From: Cyanobium sp. NIES-981
GTDB lineage: Bacteria > Cyanobacteriota > Cyanobacteriia > PCC-6307 > Cyanobiaceae
Direction of reading: 5' to 3'
Length of the DNA: 64,000 bases
Assembly: GCF_900088535.1 (NCBI RefSeq)
Contig: NZ_LT578417.1
Span: 1,302,001-1,366,000, forward strand
Shown here piece after piece: positions 34,055 through 42,611 of the stretch. How positions within the stretch are numbered: position 1 is the stretch's first letter; each line of letters starts with the position of its first letter. The notes under the pieces are model-generated. The model worked only from the letters and a program-made list of their open reading frames with translations, searched no databases and was not told where the DNA came from. Both the position numbers and the translations under genes were made by a program.

Positions 34055-34270
34055 ATGACTGTCTCCACGACACGACGTCTGCTGCGCCTGCCGGAGGTGA
34101 AGCAGAAAGTGGGCCTGTCCCGCACCGCCATCTACCGGCTGATCGCGGAGGGCCAGTTCCCCAGGCAGGTCTGCATCGGGCCGCGCACGGTGGCCTGGTG
34201 TCAGGACGACCTGGAGGCCTGGATCGAGCAGCGGATCCAGGGTGCGCCTGAGCGGTCGGACCATTCCTGA
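34055..34270 (+). CDS. AlpA-family excisionase/regulator
   Basis: The 71-residue MerR-like winged helix has the AlpA signature LRLPEVKQKVGLSRTAIYRLI, then EGQFPRQVCIGPRTVAW and DDLEAWIEQR. AlpA proteins activate or assist excision by the neighbouring integrase. It is 3 bp after the Bro-N stop and convergent with the integrase, a standard xis-int layout. Intact. Confidence 0.85.
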   Translation: MTVSTTRRLLRLPEVKQKVGLSRTAIYRLIAEGQFPRQVCIGPRTVAWCQDDLEAWIEQRIQGAPERSDHS

Positions 34271-34319
34271 GTGGCGATGCGGCAACAGCCGAACCGCCAT
34301 CGGGGCGGATCAACGGTGC

Positions 34320-35537
34320 TCAGACGACCTGATCGAGCAGGTCGGCCCAGCGCTGCATCATCGCGACCCGTTGCGGCCAATACTCGGCGCGGTTGTAGGC
34401 GGCAGTGACCTTGTTCTTCTCGATGTGGGCAAGCTGGCGATCGACGATGCGCAGCTCGATGCCCAGCTGCTCCTGGATGTTGGTCATGGCCAGGGCGCGG
34501 AAGCCGTGGCCGCACATGCGCCCATCGAAGCCCATGCGCTTGAGGGCCATGTTCACGGTGTTGTTGCTGATGAATCCGGTGGCGGTGCGCTGACTCTGAA
34601 AGACGTAGCCGCTGGGACCGCTGATCGCGTGCTGGGCCTGGAGGATCGCCGCGGCCTGGCGTGAGAGGGGCACGAGGTGCTCACGGCGGTTGCCGCGCCG
34701 GCCCTTCATGCGCTCAGCCGGGATGGTCCAGAGGGCCTCCTCGAAGTCGAACTCCTCCCAGCGGGCGCCGATCAGCTCGCTGGTGCGCACGAAGGTCAGG
34801 GCCAGCAAGGCCATGGCGTTGAGCGTGCTGGCATCGGCGCCGATGGTGTTGGCGCGCATGGCCGCCAGCAGCTCGGGCAGCTCACTCCAGGCGATGCAGG
34901 GGTAGTGGCTGGTGGTCTGCTTGACCGGGGCATGGCGCTTGAGGGAGTGGGCCGGGTTGATGGTGCAGTGGCCGATGGCGACGGCGTAATCGAGCACCTG
35001 ACTGATCACGCCCAGGGAGCGTTTGGCGGTTTCGTGGGAGCCCCGCTGCTCGATGGAGCGCAGCACGACCAGGCAGTCCTGGGCGGTGATGGCAGCGATG
35101 GCCATGCCGCCGATGGCGGGAAGGATGTCCTTGTTGAGCTTTTTGAGGACGTCATCGCTGTGGCGCTCGGTCCAGGTGCCGGCCGTCTTGGTGGCGTGCC
35201 AGTCGAGGGCCACGGCCTCAAAGGTGAGCTGGGCATGCTTGCCCCAGCGGTGATCCTTGCTGCGTTTCTTGGCATCACAGGGATTGATTCCGTCCTCATA
35301 GAGCAGACGTTTCTGCTCATCTCGGATGTCGCGGGCGGCCTTGAGCGAAATCCTTGGATAGGGGCCGATGCGCAAATCCTGCCGTCGTCCGTCCTTGGTG
35401 GGCGGGAAGCGGTGCCGCCAGAGCCAGTACTTGCCACCGGCGGGATCGACCTCCAGGAGCAGCCCAGCGCCGTCCGAGACCCGGTAGCGCCGAGATCGCT
35501 GTGGCAGAGCGCGAACTTCCTTGTCGGTTAGAGCCAA
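34320..35537 (-). CDS. int: Tyrosine integrase (P4-type, DUF4102 N-terminus)
   Basis: The 405-residue integrase starts at TTG. The DUF4102 arm-binding domain covers about 1-95 (VSDGAGLLLEVDPAGGKYW, then LRIGPYPRISLKAAR). A core-binding helical domain covers about 100-200. The catalytic domain has Arg in FVRTSELIGARW, the H-x-x-R box HGFRALAMTN, a second His in RQLAHI and Tyr in AAYNRAEYWP. It integrates the element at a tRNA 3' end. The tRNA-Ser(CGA) lies 187 bp upstream and three short repeats sit directly before the start codon. Confidence 0.92.
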   Translation of the reverse strand: MALTDKEVRALPQRSRRYRVSDGAGLLLEVDPAGGKYWLWRHRFPPTKDGRRQDLRIGPYPRISLKAARDIRDEQKRLLYEDGINPCDAKKRSKDHRWGKHAQLTFEAVALDWHATKTAGTWTERHSDDVLKKLNKDILPAIGGMAIAAITAQDCLVVLRSIEQRGSHETAKRSLGVISQVLDYAVAIGHCTINPAHSLKRHAPVKQTTSHYPCIAWSELPELLAAMRANTIGADASTLNAMALLALTFVRTSELIGARWEEFDFEEALWTIPAERMKGRRGNRREHLVPLSRQAAAILQAQHAISGPSGYVFQSQRTATGFISNNTVNMALKRMGFDGRMCGHGFRALAMTNIQEQLGIELRIVDRQLAHIEKNKVTAAYNRAEYWPQRVAMMQRWADLLDQVV

Positions 35538-35544
35538 GACCCCA

Positions 35545-35588
35545 TTTACACCACCACCCCAGTTTTACACCACCACTTACACCACCAC
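35545..35588. repeat. Three direct repeats TTACACCACCAC, integrase arm-site candidates
   Basis: TTTACACCACCAC occurs at 35545-35557 and 35564-35576, and TTACACCACCAC at 35577-35588. The cluster begins 7 bp upstream of the integrase start and lies between the gene and the tRNA-Ser target. Short direct repeats near attP are the normal form of integrase arm-type sites, and binding here could also autoregulate int. Confidence 0.5.
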
Positions 35589-35724
35589 AATTGTTTGCTT
35601 GCCTGGGTTTTGACGGGATGCCATGGGACGCCCAAACAGCAGAAAACCCACTGCAGGGCAGTGGGTCTCGGGAATCAGTGGGACGTCACGGGAACCCCGG
35701 GAATCACCGTTTTGAGCTCTGAAA

Positions 35725-35809
35725 CGGAGAGGGTGGGATTCGAACCCACGGAAGGTTGCCCTTCAAACGATTTCGAGTCGTTCGCTTTCGACCACTCAGC
35801 CACCTCTCC
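35725..35809 (-). tRNA. tRNA-Ser(CGA)
   Basis: On the minus strand the acceptor GGAGAGG (5') pairs with CCTCTCC plus discriminator G. The anticodon loop CTCGAAA is closed by AACGA/TCGTT, giving anticodon CGA. A long variable arm and the T-loop GGTTCGAATCC follow. CCA is not encoded. The 3' end faces the integrase, so it is the likely attachment target of the phage-like element. Confidence 0.95.
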
Positions 35810-35849
35810 AGGTGGGACCCCACTGGGCCGCAGGCACTCTAAAGACCGG

Positions 35850-37892
35850 TCAGCCCCACCCCTGCTGCAGCGATCCGCTGGCCCCCGTGGTCGCCCAGCC
35901 CGGGGGCAGCCGCCCGCCCACGGCATCTCCAGCACCGGCCTCGCCGCCCCCGGGCTGGCCGCCACTGAGCCACACGGCCTGGCCGTTGCCGGCGGGCAGG
36001 GTCCGCCGCTCGGCGCGGCGCGGCGGAAAGCCGAGCCAGACACCCTCACCCGCCGGCGCTGATCCCTCCCCGGCCAGCTGCTGCCAGGCCCACAGGGCCT
36101 GGCGGTCGGGCAGCAACAGCCAGCGGCGGGATCCCACCAAGAGGCGCACGCCCCGGCTGTCGCCGCTGAGCGCTTCAGCCACCAGGCCGGGGCTGCCCAG
36201 CCACTGCCCCTGCCGGAGGGGTGGACTGCCGTCCTCGCTCGCCAGCACCAGGCCCGCCTGCGCCTGCCAGCAGGCCGGCTCCGCGGCAGGCAGCGGATCC
36301 AGCAGCAGCACCCAGTCGAAGCGCGCCACGCCGAACCCCGTGGCCAGCTGGCGCGCCTGCGAGCAGCTCAGCCCATCCGCCTGGGCACTCACCAGGGCGG
36401 CCCGGCCCTGATGGCGGGCCAGCAGCAGATCGCGGCTGCCCTGATGCACCAGCAGCAGCTGGTCTCCCCGCAGCAGGGCGACGTGCCCCAGCGCCACCAG
36501 CACCAGCAGAGCCAGCGCCAGCCGCCGCCAGCCCCGCGCCAGCCGCGGCAGACCGAGCCCCAGCAGCCCGAGGGCCAGCAGCAGCACCAGCAGGGGAGTG
36601 GGCCGCCCCAGCTGCCACTGGGCCAGCGGCCATGCGGCCACCGCCTTCACGATGGCCAGCACCAGGCCGGCCAGCCAGGCCACCGGCGGCAGCAGCAGGG
36701 GGAGCAGCCCGGGCAGCAGCACCGCCAGCAGCGCCAGGGCCATGGCCCCGAGGGTGAGCGGGGTGAGCAGGGGCGCCACCAGCAGATTGGCCGGCACGGC
36801 ATAGAGCGGCACCACGCCGAAGTGGAACAGCTGCAGCGGCAGGGTCCAGAGGGAGGCCGCCAGGGGCACCGCCATCGAGGCCGCCAGCCAGGCCGGGCAG
36901 CGCCGCGGCAGCCGGCGGCGCAGGGCCTGCTCCAGGGGAGGGGCCGCCACCACCAGGGCCGCGGTGGCCACCACGCTCAGCTGGAAGCCCACATCGGCCA
37001 GCCAGGCCGGCTGCAGCAGCAGCAACAGCAGGGCACTGGCCATCAGGATGCCGAACGGGCGCCCCTGCTGCCCGCACTCCAGCACCGCCAGCGCCAGCCC
37101 GCCCATCAGCACGGCCCGCAGCACCGAGGGCTGGGGCCCGGCCAGCAGCACGAACAGGGCCATGGCCCCCAGGGCCAGGGCCAGCCGCGGCCAGCGGGGC
37201 AGGCGGCGGCCCAGGGGCAGCACCGCCCCCAGCAGCACGCTCAGGTGGAAGCCGGAGGCGGCCAGGGCATGGGAGAGGCCCGCCGCCCGGAACGCCTGCC
37301 GCACCGTGTCCGGCAACGGCACCCGGGCACTGCCGAGCACCAGGGCCGCCAGCACGCCACCGCGCTCGGACCCGGCACCCGCCACCAGCCGCTGGGCCAG
37401 GGCCCGGCGCAGATCCGCCACCGGGGTGGCGGGCCTGCTGAGCACGACCAGCTCCTCCACCTGGAGCTGGGTGGCGGCACCGGCGCGGCGCAGCCGTTCC
37501 GCCGGTCCGGCCAGGAGCGGATGGGGAGCCGGCTGGGGCTGGCGCAGCCGGCCCCGCGCCTCCAGGCGCCAGCCCTCCTGCAGGGGCTCGCAGGCGGGCA
37601 GCCGCAGCTCGGTGCGTCCCACCGGCAGCTGCAGCAGGGCCCGGCACTGACCGCCGCCCGCCGGCAGGGCATCGCTGAGGGCCCGGCCCCGCAGCGTCAC
37701 CACCGCCCCGGGGGCGCCGGCGCGGCCATTCAGACTCCAGACGGGGTCTGCCGCAGCGGGCGGAGACGGCAGGGCCACCACCCACAGGGCCCGCACCACC
37801 ACCAGGGCGAGCAGGGCGCCCCACACGAGCCGGCGGAGCCAGGGCCCCCTCCCCGGCGGGGGAGAGCCCTGAAGCACAGGGGTGGCCGGCAT
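35850..37892 (-). CDS. comEC: ComEC/Rec2-family DNA uptake channel protein
   Basis: From ATG 37892 the protein has 680 residues. Two N-terminal membrane segments (about 20-45) are followed by an OB-fold-like DUF4131 region. A competence-domain core of many helices holds the family motif AAGLSHALAASGFHLSVLLG (near residue 210), and a further helical block runs to about 550. The C-terminal metallo-beta-lactamase-like nuclease domain is reduced, with only the QAVWLSGGQPGGG tail. ComEC carries one DNA strand across the inner membrane in natural transformation. The short C-terminus is common in picocyanobacteria. Type IV pilin genes at 50-61 kb supply the matching uptake pilus. Confidence 0.88.
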   Translation of the reverse strand: MPATPVLQGSPPPGRGPWLRRLVWGALLALVVVRALWVVALPSPPAAADPVWSLNGRAGAPGAVVTLRGRALSDALPAGGGQCRALLQLPVGRTELRLPACEPLQEGWRLEARGRLRQPQPAPHPLLAGPAERLRRAGAATQLQVEELVVLSRPATPVADLRRALAQRLVAGAGSERGGVLAALVLGSARVPLPDTVRQAFRAAGLSHALAASGFHLSVLLGAVLPLGRRLPRWPRLALALGAMALFVLLAGPQPSVLRAVLMGGLALAVLECGQQGRPFGILMASALLLLLLQPAWLADVGFQLSVVATAALVVAAPPLEQALRRRLPRRCPAWLAASMAVPLAASLWTLPLQLFHFGVVPLYAVPANLLVAPLLTPLTLGAMALALLAVLLPGLLPLLLPPVAWLAGLVLAIVKAVAAWPLAQWQLGRPTPLLVLLLALGLLGLGLPRLARGWRRLALALLVLVALGHVALLRGDQLLLVHQGSRDLLLARHQGRAALVSAQADGLSCSQARQLATGFGVARFDWVLLLDPLPAAEPACWQAQAGLVLASEDGSPPLRQGQWLGSPGLVAEALSGDSRGVRLLVGSRRWLLLPDRQALWAWQQLAGEGSAPAGEGVWLGFPPRRAERRTLPAGNGQAVWLSGGQPGGGEAGAGDAVGGRLPPGWATTGASGSLQQGWG

Positions 37893-37959
37893 GGCGGGTG
37901 GAGGGAGGTGCCTGCAGCGTTGCCACGGCGCCGGAGGGCGCGCCGCACCGCATGCAGCC

Positions 37960-38148
37960 CTATCCCGGCAACTGGAGCAGCAGCTCACACAGCTGGGCAC
38001 TGGGCAGGTCCTGGCCCAGCCAGGGCTCCACCAGGGCCGCCAGGGGCCGCAGCCGGCAGGGCCAGATCCGCCGTTCGCTCAGCCGCCCCAGCTGAAAGCT
38101 CCCCAGCAGCAGCACCAGCAGCAGCAGGCGCAGCCGCAGCGGCTTCAT
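37960..38148 (-). CDS. Small secreted or membrane-anchored hypothetical protein
   Basis: The 62-residue product starts at ATG 38148, which overlaps the glyQ stop (ATGA), so it is coupled to glyQ. An N-terminal hydrophobic segment, [20 protein letters not shown], is followed by a basic, Leu-rich C-terminal part with two cysteines. The coupling supports a real gene. No family is recognised beyond resemblance to small picocyanobacterial proteins. Confidence 0.5.
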   Translation of the reverse strand: MKPLRLRLLLLVLLLGSFQLGRLSERRIWPCRLRPLAALVEPWLGQDLPSAQLCELLLQLPG

Positions 38149-39050
38149 GCGGCCGCCAGGGCGGGGCTGGCGGCCGGCGCCGCGCCTTGCAGCAGCGGGA
38201 AGCCGAGGGCCTCCCGCTCCGCCAGCCAGGCCTCCGCCACCTGGCGGGCCAGGGCGCGGATGCGGCCGATCGTGGCGGTGCGTTCCGTCACCGAGATCAC
38301 CCCGCGCGCCTCCAGCAGGTTGAAGGTGTGGCTGCACTTGAGCACGAAGTCGAGCGCCGGCGCCGGCAGGCCGCGGGCCACCAGATCGGCGGCCTCCGCC
38401 TCGTAGAGGGCGAACAGCTGCTGCAGCCGCTCGGGGCTGGAGGCCTCGAAGTTGTAGGTGCACTGCCCCTTCTCGAAGGGCAGCCAGATGTCGCCGTAGC
38501 TGCGGCTGCCGTTCCAGGCCAGATCCCAGATGCTCTCCACGTCCTGCAGGTACATGGCCAGGCGCTCGAGGCCGTAGGTGATCTCGATCGACACGGGCCG
38601 GCAGTCGAGACCGCCGCACTGCTGGAAGTAGGTGAACTGGGTCACCTCCATGCCGTCGAGCCACACCTCCCAGCCCACGCCCCAGGCGCCCAGGGTCGGG
38701 GATTCCCAGTTGTCCTCCACGAAGCGGATGTCGTGGTCGGCGGCGCGGATGCCGAGGGCCTCCAGCGAGGCCAGGTAGGTCTCCTGGATCGCATCGGGCG
38801 AGGGCTTGATCAGCACCTGGTACTGGAAGTAGTGCTGGGCCCGGTTGGGGTTGTCGCCGTAGCGGCCGTCCGTGGGACGGCGGCAGGGTTCCGGGTAGGC
38901 CACGGCCCAGGGTTCGGGGCCGATCGCCCGCAGCACCGTGTGGGGGCTCATGGTGCCGGCTCCCTTCTCCGTGTCGTAGGGCTGCAGGATCAGGCAGCCC
39001 TGCTCAGCCCAGAAGCGGTTGAGGGTGCTGATGATGTCCTGGAAATGCAT
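38145..39050 (-). CDS. glyQ: Glycine--tRNA ligase alpha subunit
   Basis: This 301-residue class II aminoacyl-tRNA synthetase subunit forms the alpha part of the bacterial alpha2-beta2 enzyme that charges tRNA-Gly. Family landmarks are the start [29 protein letters not shown] with the adenylate-site region, [17 protein letters not shown] (motif 2 area) and the late [13 protein letters not shown] segment. The ATG at 39050 gives the standard N-terminus. The glyS beta subunit is not in the window, as usual in cyanobacteria where the two are unlinked. A Pro/Ala-rich tail is extra. Confidence 0.95.
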   Translation of the reverse strand: MHFQDIISTLNRFWAEQGCLILQPYDTEKGAGTMSPHTVLRAIGPEPWAVAYPEPCRRPTDGRYGDNPNRAQHYFQYQVLIKPSPDAIQETYLASLEALGIRAADHDIRFVEDNWESPTLGAWGVGWEVWLDGMEVTQFTYFQQCGGLDCRPVSIEITYGLERLAMYLQDVESIWDLAWNGSRSYGDIWLPFEKGQCTYNFEASSPERLQQLFALYEAEAADLVARGLPAPALDFVLKCSHTFNLLEARGVISVTERTATIGRIRALARQVAEAWLAEREALGFPLLQGAAPAASPALAAA

Positions 39051-39307
39051 CGCGGGATGCCCGGGGGAAGGGGTGAAGGCGGCGGGGCCCACCCAAGGGT
39101 CCCATGCACGGGGATCCCGTCGACAACGCCGGTACCGGAACGGGAAGGATGGGGTGTGAAGGCGCGAAAGCGTTGAAATTTCCGCTGGGACTGCTCTTTC
39201 CGGAACCACTGCCTCTGGAGCAAGGAGGCCCTGCCGAGCCTTGGGACGGCCGCCCATGAAGACCGCACCCGGGTGCTGGGGTCGTTCGGCCCCAGGGCCA
39301 GGACCGA

Positions 39308-40030
39308 TCAGGCCTCCAGCTCCAGCAGCCCCATCAGTCCGCCGGCCAGGGGGCGGTGACGGGCCTGGCTGAAGCCCAGCCGCCGCGCCAGCCGCACCTG
39401 CTCCGCGCCGGTGGGAAACCGCTCCAGGCTCGCCTCCAGGTAGGTGTAGTGCTGCCGCAGGCCGGCCAGGGTGGCGGCCGGCACCACCACGCCCCGCAGG
39501 CAGAGGCGCTGCACCGCTGCCGTGATCCGGCCCCGGCGGGTGTCCCCGTCCAGGCGGTTGAAATCGAGCACGGCCGCCCGCCCGCCGGGTCGCAGCAGGC
39601 GCCGCACCTCCGCCAGGCCGGCCATCGGATCGGCGAGGTTGCGCAGGCCGTAGGCCATGGCCACACCATCGGCCAGGCCGGTCTCCAGGCCGGTGGCGAG
39701 GGCGTCGGCCTGCCGCCACTGCAGCGGCAGCCAGGGCTGGCGGGCGGCGCGGCGGGCCGCCAGCTGCAGGGGTGCCGCGGCCGCGTCGAGCCCGATCACG
39801 TGGCCATCCGGCCTCACCTTGGCGGCCATCACCAGGGCCAGATCGCCGGTGCCGCAGCAGAGGTCGAGCAGGGTCTGGCCCGGCCGGGGGCGCAGCCAGG
39901 CGATCGCCTGGCGCTTCCAGAGGCGGTGCTGGCCGAGGCTGAGCAGGTCGTTGAGTTGGTCGTAGCGCGGAGCGATCTGCTCGAACAGTGCCTGAACCTG
40001 CTCGGGATCTCCTGGCCTAAAGCTGCCCAT
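39308..40030 (-). CDS. menG: MenG/UbiE-type quinone methyltransferase
   Basis: From ATG 40030 the product is 240 residues. The N-terminal helix [25 protein letters not shown] is followed by the SAM motif [13 protein letters not shown], motif [14 protein letters not shown], the [10 protein letters not shown] post-motif and the C-terminal strands with [17 protein letters not shown]. These are family marks of UbiE/MenG. In cyanobacteria the enzyme methylates the demethyl precursor of phylloquinone (or menaquinone) for photosystem I. It overlaps the upstream membrane gene by 14 bp. Confidence 0.9.
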   Translation of the reverse strand: MGSFRPGDPEQVQALFEQIAPRYDQLNDLLSLGQHRLWKRQAIAWLRPRPGQTLLDLCCGTGDLALVMAAKVRPDGHVIGLDAAAAPLQLAARRAARQPWLPLQWRQADALATGLETGLADGVAMAYGLRNLADPMAGLAEVRRLLRPGGRAAVLDFNRLDGDTRRGRITAAVQRLCLRGVVVPAATLAGLRQHYTYLEASLERFPTGAEQVRLARRLGFSQARHRPLAGGLMGLLELEA

Positions 40031-40346
40031 CCCAGGGGAGCACCAGCGAATCGGGCAGCATCTCAGGCAGCGACACCGCATCGAGGCTGACCCCGGCGCT
40101 GGGCAGGGCCTCCGCCGCCATCATCGGCAGGCGCTGCGGAGCCGTGAAGGTGATCACCATCACGGTGGCGAGGCCCACGGCCGCGGAGCACACCATGCAG
40201 CCGGCCAGCATGAGCGAGAACTCCTGGCGGTCGTTGGCGGCCTGCATCAGCTGGAGGGCCCAGGCCACCAGCGCCACCACCGCGAGCACCATCAGCAGGG
40301 CCAGGCCCCGGGCGACGCTGGGTGGCAGGGAATCAAAGACGTTCAA
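40017..40346 (-). CDS. Small conserved membrane protein
   Basis: The 109-residue protein has two membrane helices (about 13-34 and 44-68; LALLMVLAVVALVAWALQLM and a second Val/Ala-rich segment) and an acidic C-terminal tail. It overlaps the menG start by 14 bp and follows hisF by 109 bp on the same strand. No family is recognised. The operon position could hint at a thylakoid-associated function, but there is no motif evidence. Confidence 0.6.
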   Translation of the reverse strand: MNVFDSLPPSVARGLALLMVLAVVALVAWALQLMQAANDRQEFSLMLAGCMVCSAAVGLATVMVITFTAPQRLPMMAAEALPSAGVSLDAVSLPEMLPDSLVLPWDGQL

Positions 40347-40455
40347 CGCAGTGACCGATCCGGGGAAAGTCCTGCAGCCGAAGGACCTGAACCAATGTAA
40401 CGAGGCGTAACGACCGGGCGTGACGGCAGGGGCGGCAACCCTGCCGCGCCGCCGC

Positions 40456-41262
40456 TCACGCGAGGGGCCGGATCGGCAATCCCCGGGCCAGCAGGTCTGT
40501 CTTGATCTCCTCCACGCTCAGCACGCCGTCGTGGAGCAGGGAGGCCAGCAGGGCGGCCGCGGCGCCCCCGCCACCGGGCTCCTGGCTGAGGGCGGCGGCG
40601 ATGTGGTCGATGCAGCCGGCGCCGCCGGAGGCGATCACCGGCACCGGCACCGCATCGGCCACGGCCCGGGTGAGGGCGAGGTCGTAGCCGGCCTGGGTGC
40701 CATCGCCATCCATCGAGGTGAGCAGGATCTCGCCGGCCCCCAGCTCCACCACCCGTCGGGCCCAGGCCACGGCATCGAGGCCGGTGTTCTCGCGCCCCCC
40801 CTTGACGTACACGTCCCAGGCGGGCGCGGCATCGTGGCCGGCGCCGCTGCCGGCCTGGGTGCGACGGCGGGCATCGATCGCCACCACGATGCACTGGGCG
40901 CCGAAGCGATCGGCTCCGCGGCGCACCAGCTCCGGATCCCGCACCGCCGAGGAGTTGAGGCTCACCTTGTCGGCACCCGCCCGCAGCAGGGCCGTGATGC
41001 CGTCCACGCTCACGATGCCGCCGCCCACCGTGAAGGGGATGGTCACCGCCTCGGCGGTGCGCTGCACCAGCTCCACCAGGGTGGCCCGCCCCTGGTGGCT
41101 GGCGGCGATGTCGAGAAACACCAGCTCGTCGGCGCCGGCGGCGCTGTAGCGGCAGCCCAGCTCCACCGGGTCGCCGGCATCGCGCAGGTCCACGAAGTTG
41201 ACCCCCTTCACCACGCGGCCATCGGCCACGTCGAGGCAGGGGATGATGCGCTTGGCAACCAT
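40456..41262 (-). CDS. hisF: Imidazole glycerol phosphate synthase subunit HisF
   Basis: From ATG 41262 the 268-residue (beta-alpha)8 barrel has [20 protein letters not shown], the phosphate-binding IPFTVGGGI, the catalytic-side [11 protein letters not shown] and [11 protein letters not shown]. These fit HisF, which with the HisH glutaminase turns PRFAR into imidazole glycerol phosphate and AICAR in histidine synthesis. The length is slightly above normal because of an Ala/Gly-rich insert near the C-terminus (about 235-250). hisH is not adjacent. Confidence 0.94.
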   Translation of the reverse strand: MVAKRIIPCLDVADGRVVKGVNFVDLRDAGDPVELGCRYSAAGADELVFLDIAASHQGRATLVELVQRTAEAVTIPFTVGGGIVSVDGITALLRAGADKVSLNSSAVRDPELVRRGADRFGAQCIVVAIDARRRTQAGSGAGHDAAPAWDVYVKGGRENTGLDAVAWARRVVELGAGEILLTSMDGDGTQAGYDLALTRAVADAVPVPVIASGGAGCIDHIAAALSQEPGGGGAAAALLASLLHDGVLSVEEIKTDLLARGLPIRPLA

Positions 41263-41296
41263 GGGCGTTGTGGCGGCGTGGGCGTTGTGGCGGCGT
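41263..41296. repeat. Perfect 17-bp tandem duplication upstream of hisF
   Basis: GGGCGTTGTGGCGGCGT occurs twice head to tail, at 41263-41279 and 41280-41296, abutting the hisF start codon. It may be a recent slippage product. It lies in the hisF 5' leader and could shift ribosome-binding-site spacing. Confidence 0.6.
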
Positions 41297-41405
41297 GGGC
41301 GCCGGCCTGGGGGCTGCCGGGCAGTCTGGAGGGCGCGCTGCTTGGCCGCTGAAGGCCGACGCGGCAGCACTGTTAAGGTTGCGCCACTTTTCAGTCGCGA
41401 CGGCC

Positions 41406-41621
41406 ATGGCCCAGGCTGCCACGATCCACGTGGGTTCCAAGGTGCGCGTGCTGCGGGTGCGCGACCGCATCCCGGCCGATCTGGTCGAGGCCCTCAAGAG
41501 CGACCCCACCGGCATCGTCACCGGCTTCCGCACGGTGGATGGCCAGGGCGTCGGCGTGGTGGTGGATCTGGGCGCCGGCAGGAGTGCCTGGTTCTTCGAC
41601 GACGAAGTCACCCTCGCCTGA
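41406..41621 (+). CDS. petP: Cytochrome b6f complex subunit PetP (DUF2862)
   Basis: The 71-residue SH3-like protein starts at ATG 41406 and contains [40 protein letters not shown] and ending [12 protein letters not shown], which track cyanobacterial PetP throughout. PetP binds the stromal face of the cytochrome b6f complex and influences cyclic electron flow. It is divergent from hisF and 8 bp upstream of chlG, so photosynthesis genes are grouped here. The family assignment is by sequence pattern. Confidence 0.85.
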   Translation: MAQAATIHVGSKVRVLRVRDRIPADLVEALKSDPTGIVTGFRTVDGQGVGVVVDLGAGRSAWFFDDEVTLA

Positions 41622-41629
41622 GTTCCCCC

Positions 41630-42610
41630 TTGACCAACAGCCCTGATCCCCAGGTGAGCAGCGGCTCGGCGGCGCGCCAGCTGCTCGGCATGAAGGGTGC
41701 CGCGGGCACCTCCAGCCTCTGGAAGATCCGGCTGCAGCTGATGAAGCCGGTCACCTGGATCCCCCTGATCTGGGGGGTGCTGTGCGGCGCCGCCGCCTCC
41801 GGCCAGTTCAGCTGGACCCTGCCGAACGTGGGGGCGTCGGTGGCCTGCATGCTGATGAGCGGCCCCCTGCTGGCGGGCTACACCCAGACGATCAACGACT
41901 ACTACGACCGCGAGATCGACGCGATCAACGAGCCCTACCGCCCCATTCCCTCCGGGGCCATCCCGCTGGGCCAGGTGAAGGCCCAGATCTGGGTGCTGCT
42001 GCTGGCCGGCCTGGCGGTGGCCTACGGCCTCGACCGCTGGGCCGGCCACAGCACTCCGGTGCTGCTGCTGCTGGCCCTGGGGGGCTCGTTTGTGAGCTAC
42101 ATCTACTCGGCTCCGCCCCTGAAGCTCAAGCAGAACGGCTGGCTGGGGAACTACGCCCTGGGGGCCAGCTACATCGCCCTGCCGTGGTGGGCGGGCCAGG
42201 CCCTGTTCGGCCAGCTCACCTGGACCACCGCCCTGCTCACCCTGGCCTATTCGCTGGCGGGTCTGGGGATCGCCGTGGTGAACGACTTCAAGAGCGTGGA
42301 GGGCGACCGGGCCCTGGGCCTGCAGAGCCTGCCGGTGGTGTTCGGCATCGAGAAGGCCAGCTGGATCAGCGCCGCCATGATCGATGTCTTCCAGCTGGCG
42401 ATGGTTGCGGTGCTGATCGCCATCGGGCAGCATTTCGCTGCCGTGCTGCTGGTGCTGCTGATCGTGCCGCAGATCACCTTCCAGGACATCTGGCTGCTGC
42501 GGGATCCGGTGGCCTATGACGTGAAATACCAGGCCAGCGCCCAGCCGTTCCTGGTGCTCGGCATGCTGGTGACGGCCCTGGCGATCGGCCACAGCGCCCT
42601 GGTGGCGTGA
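41630..42610 (+). CDS. chlG: Chlorophyll a synthase ChlG
   Basis: From TTG 41630 (an in-frame GTG lies 24 bp later) the product is 326 residues. It shows the UbiA-type prenyltransferase motifs INDYYDREIDAINEPYRPIP (first Asp-rich motif) and VVNDFKSVEGDRALGLQSLP (second), and about eight membrane helices. LLGMKGAAG near the start is typical of cyanobacterial ChlG. It attaches phytyl or geranylgeranyl to chlorophyllide in the thylakoid membrane. It follows petP by 8 bp. Confidence 0.95.
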   Translation: MTNSPDPQVSSGSAARQLLGMKGAAGTSSLWKIRLQLMKPVTWIPLIWGVLCGAAASGQFSWTLPNVGASVACMLMSGPLLAGYTQTINDYYDREIDAINEPYRPIPSGAIPLGQVKAQIWVLLLAGLAVAYGLDRWAGHSTPVLLLLALGGSFVSYIYSAPPLKLKQNGWLGNYALGASYIALPWWAGQALFGQLTWTTALLTLAYSLAGLGIAVVNDFKSVEGDRALGLQSLPVVFGIEKASWISAAMIDVFQLAMVAVLIAIGQHFAAVLLVLLIVPQITFQDIWLLRDPVAYDVKYQASAQPFLVLGMLVTALAIGHSALVA

Positions 42611-42611
42611 T

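Larger units (their letters stand above)
6665..35588. mobile_element. Integrated phage-like element, IS-inactivated (approximate limits)
   Basis: The run from integrase and excisionase through replication, packaging and lysis-type genes is a typical temperate-phage order. It adjoins tRNA-Ser(CGA), a common integration target. The right limit is set by the integrase and the repeats before the tRNA. The left limit is only the first phage-like gene recognised, and no second copy of the tRNA 3' end was found near it. Packaging genes (terminase, portal, scaffold-like) are present but no capsid or tail genes are recognised. Three IS insertions break the portal, the terminase and a small gene. Accessory cargo is vapBC and an ABC-3C operon. 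Confidence 0.8.

Noticed and set aside
36411-39176. Plus-strand open frame of 921 codons opposite comEC and glyQ
   Set aside because: It is a Gln/Arg/Gly-rich shadow of GC-rich third positions. The opposite strand holds two recognisable families with normal lengths and starts.
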